Below are positions 46,739 through 64,000 of a stretch of 64,000 nt of DNA, one piece after another. The position numbers were made by a program, and so were the translations under genes. Source of the DNA: Oscheius tipulae (taxonomy: Eukaryota; Nematoda; Chromadorea; Rhabditida; Rhabditidae); the NCBI GenBank assembly GCA_037178975.1, contig JASJZH010000006.1, forward strand, positions 7,006,001 through 7,070,000, written 5' to 3'. Numbering within the stretch: position 1 is the first letter of the stretch; each line of letters opens with the position of its first letter. The notes under the pieces were generated by a model that made no database searches, had not been told where the DNA came from, and worked only from the letters and a program-made list of their open reading frames with translations.

Positions 46739-48775
46739 TATTAACTTAACTTGTTGATCCCGAGTGTTCTCGTTCTCGACGAAACTAGAGAAGGACCTCC
46801 TGTTCATTAGGGTGGATTAGGTACGCTGGCTGAACGCGTACTGAGAACGTGTACAATGGAGCAAGCGACATTATTCACTACCGTAGCCCAAAGATAATAA
46901 AAGGTGGCGATCTTGTCCACGCTTGTTATTCAAACCATTTTTTGAACGAAAATTGTGGACGTGTAGATGAAATCTGCAAAACTAGGATAGTTCTTAATAG
47001 TCCACCGGTAGCAAGCTGTTGCCTTTTTTCCAAACTGTCATTATAGGATAAACAGCATGTAAAGACAGACATATGGCAGGTAATCCCTGTCTAGATACGG
47101 TAAAAAAAAGCTATAGTTCTCTTCTCGTCCTATTACTCACAAGTCAGAAATGAACCAATTTGCCTGCTCATGTAGCGAGCATAACGTGTGCGGACAGGCA
47201 TGTTAATTTAATAGCGCATCCTTTTGAACCAACAGTCTATATTCGTGTTTTTAGATGCAGGACAAGTAGACACCTCTTTTTACGTTGAGACGACGAATAC
47301 GGTAATACTAATGAGAGGGGAGAATGAATGTTCCGACAAACTTTTGGCTGAATGAAAGGGAGGATGACCTTGATCCAGCTGGCTAGAAATGTTTTGTATC
47401 GAAACGCTTTTTGGGAATAGAGGAAGAAAGGTCCTCGGCAATTCAAACGCAGTCACCTGAAAATTTCAATGCGCATTTGGAATGCTACCAAGGAACACAT
47501 GAGACAAAATATGTAGCAAATGAAAAATATCGGCATTCTTGAGAATAGTGGAGAGGATGTTTAAGTTTATCAAAATATGTTACGAAAAGAACCAAAATGC
47601 ATCAGGAGAGGACTAACGACTCATTCAGCATTAGAAAAAGTGGTTCGGACCATCCCAACCTTAAAATATGCGTTTTAAACACAAGTTTGACTGAGAAGGT
47701 CGTTCACAACTAGTTACCCTGCTACATTTGTGTTGTTTACACTATTTTGGCTTTTCTGTTGTATAAGGCCTCAGTTTGATTCTATATCAAACTCTACATT
47801 ACTTTCGTTGTCGCATTGACTCCAGTAAATGCTAAGTGATGACATAACAAAAGTTGAACAAGTTTTATTTCTTCAATTTGAATATTCTAATCTCAAGTAC
47901 TGCACAAACTGTCGGCTCTTTGCAACAAAATATCGTAATGCTTCTGATTGCCAGAGTGTCCTACCCTCCGACTTCATTAGCCGAAGGTACCGTGTTCGAT
48001 CTAATTCAAAGAGGTCCATGTTTGACGTTGAAGCCACTGGAGCGGTATAATGAGCCGGCGTGACTTCCGGCGACAAATTATATCGCGGGCACACTTTGAC
48101 AAATTGACTACCGTAGTTGTACCAAGGCAAACCAGGAGAAACCAAAGAAAACAAAAAGTTTGAAAAAAAAAGATAGAAAATTTCAACTGACGTTCTTGAA
48201 TTAGGCTGGTATGATTGAATATTTTTGGACTTACTGTAGGTTTCTGAGCAGTCTGGTGGTTTGACATTTGATACTATACCGTTAAACCGAAATTAGACTT
48301 GCAAATCTGAAAAATTCTCTAATAGTAATTACAGTGTGGCAGACTAGTCAACCAAACTGGACGCTATCGTGAAAATCAATTTTATGTGTCAGATTTTTGT
48401 ACAACCATTTTAAACACGGAATGAGTTTCTCGACTACTAACAATGTAGTTTCTGGTTAGTTCATTGTTCAACTGGAGAACAGAACGGTTCATGTCGCTGT
48501 GAATCAAAGTTCGGTTAATGTTTCGATATTATTCAGCCAATTCACGGTTGAATAGTTTCTGTTCATGTAGATGAATGCTCAAATGAGAGGAAGAAATGTT
48601 GTCAAAACAAAGCGAAGAGGACAATCTGTGACGACTGGTTGCCAAAGCTGGCGGAATGGGCACTGGGCTGCCGGAGTCTTCCGGATGGCCGATGGCGCGT
48701 CTAACCTCGATTTCACCAGTCACTAGGCATATGTTTCCCATAATTTCCACTTTATCACCTGTGTTATGCTAATCG
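46739..48775. other. Non-coding stretch after Pygopus
   Basis: Mostly AT-rich without recognised genes. From about 48620 the GC content rises and a plus-strand frame reads coding-like sequence (GTGLPESSGWPMARL), which may belong to the unassigned segments that follow. Confidence 0.4.
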
Positions 48776-50460
48776 AATCATAGTCTTCCGTTCCGCGAAG
48801 CGTAGAGGGGCGGAGAAGGCGTCTTCAGAGTCCCTGCTATTCGATGGCTCGGCCTCGGGCTCCGCCCCCGGCGATGGCGATTGGGCGAAGTCGTGGGTAG
48901 CGCTTCCGAGCGACTTGCGTTGAATTTCACGCTGGTACGACGAGGAGCGGCGGAGCGTCGAGAAGGTGAGTGGACATGGCAAGACGATTCGGCACGCCTC
49001 ACGGGCCACTCGCTCAGAAATGCGCAAGTTTTGCGGAAACAAATTGTTGACGACGCATCATCGCACGCACAATCACTATCCGGCTCTTGGCAAGTCACCA
49101 TGAGGTATTATTTGTCAATTTTACGGGTTTCTCACTCTTTCCACTCATATTCTTCTTTACACTGCCTATCTCTTTATTTCATTGTTTCCCTTCTGTAGAG
49201 GCTTTTGATTGCTAATACTATTTTATTTCCAGTTTTTAGCTCACCTGCTTCAACCTATCTTCACTGTATTGAAATTCTTTTTTATCTTCCGACTTCTGTA
49301 ACACTTTCAACATTTTTTGCACTATTTACACGCTTCCTGTCACACTTTATCACATCTACTCGATCACATTCAGAACGAAACAATAAGGTCAAAGAGGACT
49401 GAAAAATCTTCACTTGTTTCCTACTTTATCTTCGCTAACTATTTTTCAAATTATCCTTGACGGAAGTTCTCTATTTCAGAAACGCACAGAATAGACAAAA
49501 CCATGTCATGTCATATTCTTCTTAACTTAGACTTCGACCTAACCTAACTGTATCTCTGTTGTTTTCAATCTTCTTTTGAGCATCAATGTTTTCGTTTTGC
49601 TGGCACTTAGCACTTCTCTGCAATTCATACACTTCACCTAACTATATATCCATAAACAACCATTTTGTTAGCTTAAGCGTTTTTTGGTACTATTGTTTCT
49701 TCTACCTGTATGTTAAGCTCTTCCGTAGTTTGACTCATTGCTTCTTTGCACATTCTTTTGCTCGACTAATTCCTATTTTCATAAACAAATATATGGTAAA
49801 AATCAGAATTTGCTTCAATTTCATTGAACCGTTTTCTTGTTCATCTTTTAGCTGCATTCCGACTTTTGCAGTTGTTAGCTCTATCCATAGCGATACAACT
49901 TCCCTAACCGTTTATTTCAACAGCGCTCGCTATTTTCAATTTGTTGCCATTAATGCAAATGTGGCACTTTATGGTTTGAACTGAGGTCCGTTGTTCTGCC
50001 TGTCATCCAGTTGGAACGTCCTCGAACTTCCGTTGAAAGTCCTCATAGCAGGCCATTCCCACTGTCCGATGCGCGTTTATTTGATGGCTCTTTGTCGCAA
50101 TCGCTCACCCGAATCCAAGCTACTCATTTTCCATTTACAAGCAGAACAAATTGAAGGGTTCGCTTCGAGATTAGGGGCTCTGGGAAAGTTGCTCCGACGA
50201 AACCTGTCGGCTGGTTATTCCTTACTCATTATCTCATTGGCGGCTGTCCTTGACGCATCGTATCCTCTCACATATCAAAAAGGTACAGCCGGTAATCACC
50301 GAGCCACACACAATAACACTGAGCTCATTAGACGAGACGGCAAATTACCGTACGTCAACAATTCCATTAGGGAGAGGACGATCATCGGGAATACCTTTAG
50401 ACGAATCTGGTCCCAGAGTATTTCAACAGAAAAACAGGGGCGAAGGTGCTATACAATCTA
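48776..50460 (+). other. Unassigned exon-like segments in a GC-rich island
   Basis: Three plus-strand segments look like exons but no complete model could be made. The first, 48776-48969, lies between an ATCATAG acceptor and a GTGAGT donor and reads RSAKRRGAEKASSESLLFDG; it stays open only if a short inner intron (from GTAGCG to GACGAG) is removed. The second opens after a TCATCCAG acceptor near 50011 and reads LERPRTSVESPHSRPFPLSD. The third, about 50281-50450, reads VQPVITEPHTITLSSLDETA and on to GRGRSSGIPLDESG. They are Ser/Pro/Arg-rich like linkers of signalling proteins. A single 156-codon frame (49991-50461) overlaps them in another frame. Nothing is identified. Confidence 0.3.
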
Positions 50461-50461
50461 A

Positions 50462-53400
50462 AACCATGTTTCGTCAAACTTGTAAAATTATTTGTAGATC
50501 CGAATATTATGCTTATCACCTAGAAACCGTATTATGTGGTCGTCAAGATCTTTTAAAATGTTCACGAGGTTTTTGAAAAATTAAGAATTTGAGTGACAGA
50601 CCCCCTTCTATGGCAATTGGTTGGCCCCCACAAACGACTTCCGGATGCTCCGGCAGCATCATTAGCCGAGATAGAATCTGTGTTGAGTGCTTGCGCAATA
50701 TTGACGCATACTTTAGATAGCAGATAAAGGATATGAGAATTTTGAATGAGGACAGCTCTTTTTGAGCATGTGAGCTGGATGGGAATCGAGCTTTCTCTTT
50801 TCAGGGACAGTTGAGTACAGTAATCTTACTTTTTTTACATCCAATAAGCTATAAACTGACATGTTCCCTTTAGAAAACTGCTTGTTCGGAAAATAGGATG
50901 GTCAAAGCCGCTTTAGAAAAAATTCAGGCTTAAGAACGTTACTGGTGGTTGCGGTCAATCCTTTTTCTAATCTTTGAAGAGGCGCAACAGACTGCCAATC
51001 AAGCGCATGCACTAATTCGAAAATGACTCCGAGGTCCTTTGTTTTCGGCTTTTGCGACATACGTTCTACGGCAGGACTAATCCTCTGACTTACCTTTGTC
51101 AAGCCGCTTTAAGTTAGCCTAATTAGTGGACGGCTCCGTCACTGGTAGAGCCATGTTAGCGACCACCTGTGGGGAAAACGGAACACGCAACCGGAAGCCT
51201 GATACTGTATACAGTAAGACTTCCGGCTTGTCGTCTGCCTACTAGAAATTTGATGGCTGCAACCTGTCAGTCGGGAAATCCGCACACCTTGTTATCAGCC
51301 GGTCATCACGTCGGCCCGGGGATACCTGTTGATTCAGTCGTCACCCAATTCTTCACGCAATGGAGCTGTCAAGACAGCAGATGGTGCCATCGGCAATGTG
51401 ACTGCGCACAAATTGCAACTTGTCAAGAGTACAACTGAGAGCGAGTGCGCAATTGACCGGGTCATTGTCCCTCAATTTCAATTGGTCACACGAGCAGGCT
51501 GATTCGGTCTCGGGGGTCAGAAAAAGGCAAAAAGTGGCAAATCAATTACAGAAGCAAATTTATCTTACCATCGATCTTCAGCTTCTTCAAAACTGGAAAC
51601 ACTTCGAACTTTTTGTAGCGACAAGATCCAATGCTGTTGTTCTACGCCTCGATTTACCTTAAAACTGCCAACTTGTTGTCATATCGGCTGTCTCCGTATG
51701 GCAGATCTCCACTTCCGCCCCGTATTTGTCAGTTTGGAGTGGTGGCGCAATTATCGCGTCACGATGACTGTCGTGGCGTCGTCTGACCGTAACCCTGTAG
51801 AGATTTCATCGCAGATGTGAACAGAGATGGGCCACCTCGCTGGGAGCTGTGCATAGAGACTTGTTTAGCTTGTTTACAACACTTCTTCTCGTGCTGTTAG
51901 CCAGTTAGCCTTGACATTTTTATAAAACTCAAAAACATCTATTCGTTTAGAATTTCAGTTATCAGCAAACAAAACAACCTAAAACAGTCTGTTTCCTAAC
52001 ACGATAAGACTAGAAGACTTTCAGTAAGAGTGAATAAAGTATATCTTCGAGCGTTGTGAAAACAATACGCTAACAGTTATTTCTGTGGGTTCTCAACAAC
52101 TAGCAAGTAAAACTTCCCCGAATCCCTAAGAACAAATGTCTCGCTTTTAGAGTTCATTGGTTACTGACAATTATGCCATGAGGGGGTCATCGGTCATTTG
52201 AAGAGTGCCGTAATCTTTTAATCCCCTAAATTGTGTCCAAGCAGCAGGGAGCTGACCCCAGGCGGGAAGAAAAACCATTTTTGGAAACTTTATTCAATGG
52301 AAGAGAGAAATGTTCCTAGCAATCTGTCTCAGTCTAACAACTGTCTTCAAGTTGGCTATTGAGAGAAATCTCAATCAAGAGAAACCTCTATAATCACTTC
52401 TTTCAAGACAACAAACCCACTCCATCAACATTTCTCTCTCTATGTAAAACCTTATCTTGATATGTATACTTTGGATTGAGTAACAGCATAGTGGCGACAT
52501 ATGGGTGGTCGGTTTGGGGCGGGGCGAGCATACGGTCGCTACGCGCGCATTGGCCCAACTCACAGCCTACTTCGTACTTTGATTCACTTCTCATAATCGT
52601 TTTATCCTTGCTAATTTTTTAAAAAATAACATTAATCAAAACTCGAAGTCGTGCCATGTCAAAAATTACTGGAAACTGGTTTTTTGCTTGATATTTGACG
52701 TCAAAATCGTCGTACTTGGTCGAATTTCGACTTGTAAAAGTGGAATATAGTTAGAAGAGGTGGTATACACCAACCGCGAGGGCCGAGCGCATCAGAATGA
52801 GTGTCAGCGGCGCTGTCCACGCCTGATTAGGTCTTTCACTTCAGTAGAATCATTTGATTTCACGCGTGAAATGAGAGCAACTCAGCTGCAAACGGCCCTC
52901 CGTCGGACGCGTAATCCCTCTGAGCCATCCGTGTGTCGGTGTCCAACTCTTTCTACCAATCTTTCTGAATGCTCTTCAGTCTACAATCCCGCCCTGTATC
53001 ACTGACCAATGAGCGAAAGGTAACCCAGGCATGCGGGGGCAGTGAAGACAAGTTTCGATATGACCATACTTCCCCATACAATCGATCAGCCCCTACCGTC
53101 TAAAGAACAACATTTCAGACTGCTCCACGACGCTATAAGGCGTTGCGACGAAGAAGCTTATGACAGTGGGGGATAAAGGAGTCGAGATGCCGGCTACCGG
53201 GAGAGGTTCGTCTTTTTCTTTCCCACTTTGTGAAGATAAGGTGTCAGCACCAGATAAGACTAATGAAAAGACTAGCGCTATTTCCCGAGAGAGATGTCGA
53301 GACCAGGTTCGCAGAGAGAAGCTTATATTAGGAGGCAAAGGAACGAGACCAATCGACATCTATCCAAATTATGAATAATGAGCTGTTTCTATAATCATCC

Positions 53401-55372
53401 CACGCAAAGAAAAGAGATGAAGGCTCAAAAGCCGTCTATCGTCCTGTCTGTAGCCCTGATTCCGTCATCCTTTTGAAGTTGTTTAGATGCCAGACGCCGG
53501 CTGACCTCAGAGAGCGCTGAAAGCCATTAAAGTGAACGGTTATTGCCGATGGGACGCCCAAAAACATGAAATAGGGCTACCGTAGGAGTAGAACTTTCAA
53601 GTTTGTATGATCTCAACCGATGTTCTTAATGGAAGCTCCTCTTCGCACATAAAAGGTGTGGATGAAGGCGAAAATTAATACACATTTCTCGGGGGTAGCT
53701 TTTTTCTTTCCAGCCCACCACTAAAGCAGTTTTTCCTCTTCACTATTCAGTAACTTTTTACCGCGCTAGAAGTTGTCGGAACTAATTTGGACGCGACCCG
53801 GCCGATTTCACACCTTCATGCTCCTATTGAGACAGGAAGCCCGGGCTTATAATGGCCGTCGGTCGAAATGGTGGCCTATTCTCGACAGCCTAGTTGAGTG
53901 GTCAGAATTCTTAGGGAATTTTGTGATCCTGGATCCTAAAGAGATAGATATTGGGGTTACGCAATGGACGAAAGAGCGCCGTCGAAGCATCCCGCAGGGC
54001 TGTTGACGAGCTGTCATCGACCATATGTGAGCCGGGACTCTTTCGGTAGAATTATGCTAATGCTCCTTTTGCTAGTGCTCGACAGCACAGATTGCAAACA
54101 GAGCGCTAAGAATTGAAACGGTTTTGTCTCAAGATCATGAGTAATCCGAAAAATTGGAAGCCCACAACGCCTTTGCTCTAGTCCTAGCTTGAAACCGGTG
54201 TTTGTTATCTTGAACTTTGAAAAATGAGCGTCCTTGCATCTAAGCATGCCGTTTAGCTCAGAGCTCAGTACAGGCATTGTTTTGAAACTAGCAACTTTTA
54301 TATTGTCTGAAAATAATGGACCTTAACCACTTGTCTCTATGACTCTTCTGAGATACTTCCGCTAGCGGTGTTCCTCAAGCGTCACTGACCCGAATATTAA
54401 TTCCAATTATGCTCCAACCTGCTACAATAACAGTGTAGTGGCACCAGTGGTCGAGACTAATTATCCCCTTTGACCACATGTTGCAAATAAGATTACTGTA
54501 AGACTGTTAGACAGATTTAGATTTAGAGCTTTTCGCAACTTGTTAGTTAGCCTAAGAATAATTAAATACGGAGTCAATTCATTAACTCGGCTAGTGAATT
54601 CAGCCGCTCGTTGCATAATAGCCGTCTAATTGTTGGTGAGGATAGGGAACGGGTGGCTTAATCCTAGTGATACATCACAAACTGACAACAAACAGCGGGA
54701 GGTGATGGAGACGTCTAGCACTTCAGGATAGCGGGGCTCTTGGACAGTTCATTAGGCTTTGTTTGGCTGTTTTGTAACAGAAAAGACAATGGGAATACTT
54801 GTACTTAGGCAATAGCACCAAATTTTGAACTTACATAAAGCATAAATGCTTCGATAGGTATGGTGCGGTGAAAACGGATATCCAGCTTCATGTTTCAAAG
54901 GTTTCATTAGTTGTACTGGAAGTGTGTGCAAGCAGTTTTGGATTTGGACCATACGGAACTGTTTTGTCCTCTAAGACTCTGACAGCTTGGAAAAATGCCA
55001 CTTTTTAGAAGTAATTTATTTTACTTGATAAGAGATGAGATGTAACTTTTGTCTTACTTTCTATATCTTTTTCCCCTTCGAACTGACGACCTCCAGTTTC
55101 GTCAAAACTGTAAAACGACTTAAAACGATTAATTTTGTACCAATAATTACGCCTTCGTGCGCATTTTGAAAAGATAATACTTCGTTTCTTCGAAGTCATC
55201 CTCCCTCTTTGCGAACTCTGAACTCGGCAAAACACCTCCGATTACGTGGCATGATTCTTCCTGTTCGCTAAAAAGATCAAAAACACATCTAGTAATTACG
55301 CCATAGTCTAGGCCTGATCATCCAAATACCAAGAAAATGGCACATAACACTTAAAGAGCATCAAATTTGCAG
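50462..55372. other. 4.9-kb stretch upstream of the paired domain
   Basis: No gene is recognised. It should contain the missing first coding exon(s) and promoter of the Pax6 gene, unless these lie further left, and it holds an imperfect palindrome at 51191-51226. Confidence 0.45.
51191..51226. repeat. Imperfect 36-bp palindrome
   Basis: CCGGAAG at 51191-51197 pairs with CTTCCGG at 51220-51226, and the centre is the exact palindrome ACTGTATACAGT at 51204-51215. Confidence 0.7.
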
Positions 55373-62820
<7,448 letters not shown>

Positions 62821-64000
62821 TTGTCTTCAATCTCCCTCTTGTTGTCACTCATTCCTATTCCCGTTACATGTTTCTTTTAAACTATTTTCTACATCCTTCT
62901 TCCTAAGAGCTTCCTCGAAGCCGGTTCAAAACTGGCATACCACACTCTGTCTCACCGTGTTCCTGTGAAATAGTCCAACTCTGATCTAGGATTTTCCTGT
63001 GTGTATTTATGAATAGCTATTTTTCTACGGCCTTTCTCCCCCCAATCGAAGATCTATCTCTCACCGGGGAGATGGCAAACTGTTCGCCGTCCATGGAGAA
63101 GTTTGAAATATTCGCCCCTCGGGTATATAGTCTCCGTAGGGGTGTCCAGCCGCGGTCATACTCTCTCGCAAACCCAGTATCCCACCCCCATTCACCCAAA
63201 AATCAAGTCTCGTGTACTTCCGTCCCCATATCATTGTGGTCACGATATCCCTGCGACATTTCCATAATTGGTCTTCCTCTCATTTCTAATGTTGCCTCTT
63301 TGGAAAAATGAATATTGTTCCAGTTGAATTTTGAAAGCAAAAATCTTCCACGGCGAGATAAAGTCCAGGGCCGCCGACACCATATCGCGAGTTGAGATCA
63401 TGCGAAGTGACAGAGCGGTTATAGACAGAGTGATCGATGAGAACAAGGAGAGGACAGAAGAGATGGAAAGTGGTCGAGATTGGGGGAGACGCAGACTGTC
63501 GGCAGGTTGGATGGCGCGCGAAATGGTTCTCTACAGGCATGCTGACGATGATGAATGGGGTACGAACAATTAATTAGCGACAAAACGAACACCGACAGCT
63601 CTTAATTCGTTCTATTGACATGTTTACTTTTGACGGAAAATAGTAATATCTAAAACACACAGCTATAATTCCTATAGAAACTATCAGGTTCCTTTGCTTT
63701 AATGAAAGCAGGAGTTCAAGAGTTCATTAATGCATGCTCTTAGATTAGTGACTGTTTAATCATTGGATTGTGCTGCTTTTTATCACATTTCTAAACAGCC
63801 TAGTTTAGTAAGCCAAAAGTCTAACTAAGCTACAACTCTTTGATGTCCGGGCAAAAAACTACATTCTATAGTAATTGCTGGAAAATTACCGTAGACGTTA
63901 ATTTAAAACCTGTTCATTACGTTCTTGTTTTCGAAAAAAAAAATTTATTTATCAATCGTCTTGTTATTTCCCCAGAAATCTAGTTTGGTTCCGTTGCCTC
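62821..64000. other. 3' flank of Pax6, no gene seen
   Basis: Presumed 3' untranslated region followed by AT-rich non-coding DNA. Frames at 63009-63311 and 63331-63573 overlap each other on both strands and have no support. Confidence 0.5.

Noticed and set aside
49991-50461. 156-codon plus-strand frame
   Set aside because: Long but without homology; it overlaps exon-like segments in other frames and has no clear start context. Kept only as part of the unassigned region.

Overview
This window looks like the genome of a nematode. Most genes have very short introns, usually 37-45 nt, with GT-AG ends. Nine of the genes have a pyrimidine-rich 3' splice acceptor ending in CAG only 0-25 nt upstream of the start codon with no matching upstream exon, which is what spliced-leader trans-splicing leaves behind. 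The gene families also fit: a nematode-style chemoreceptor GPCR, an ACR-type nicotinic receptor subunit, an IGLR-type LRR/Ig protein and a vab-3-type Pax6. A recognisable Pygopus argues against a close Caenorhabditis relative, because as far as I recall C. elegans lacks one; the species itself cannot be named from the sequence.

Layout. 0-0.4 kb: first coding exon of a sarcosine-oxidase-like flavoenzyme on the minus strand, running off the left edge. 1.08-2.18 kb: a dead Tc1/mariner element with intact terminal repeats. 2.7-6.5 kb: a seven-TM receptor and a pentameric ligand-gated channel subunit, both plus strand. 6.6-10.8 kb: a RING1/SPAT-3-like Polycomb RING protein (minus), convergent with the channel. 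11.8-16.2 kb: a secreted two-MAM-domain protein (minus) with a tRNA-Arg(ACG) on the opposite strand inside one intron. 16.2-22.5 kb: non-coding, with a foldback element and a LINE scrap. 22.5-25.3 kb: LRR-Ig-FN3-like membrane protein (plus). 29.5-30.7 kb: F-box-like protein (plus). 31.4-34.5 kb: RAB3GAP1/RBG-1 (minus). 34.9-35.7 kb: two uncertain small minus-strand loci, one coding a secreted Cys-rich peptide. 36.2-37.0 kb: KChIP-like neuronal calcium sensor (minus). 37.7-39.1 kb: tetraspanin (minus). 39.1-43.8 kb: non-coding. 43.8-46.4 kb: Pygopus (plus). 48.8-50.5 kb: unassigned exon-like segments. 55.4-62.8 kb: Pax6/VAB-3 with paired domain and homeodomain (plus), N-terminal exon not found.

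I rebuilt exon chains by hand for ten genes (GPCR, channel, MAM protein, LRR-Ig protein, F-box-like protein, calcium sensor, tetraspanin, Pygopus, Pax6 and most of RAB3GAP1), and for the first nine the phases close at every junction. Together the genes lean toward nervous-system signalling (chemoreceptor, nicotinic channel, RAB3 regulator, KChIP-like sensor) and developmental transcription or chromatin (Pax6, Pygopus, RING1-like), but nothing in the sequence shows they are co-regulated. There is no bacterial-style operon, CRISPR array or rRNA.
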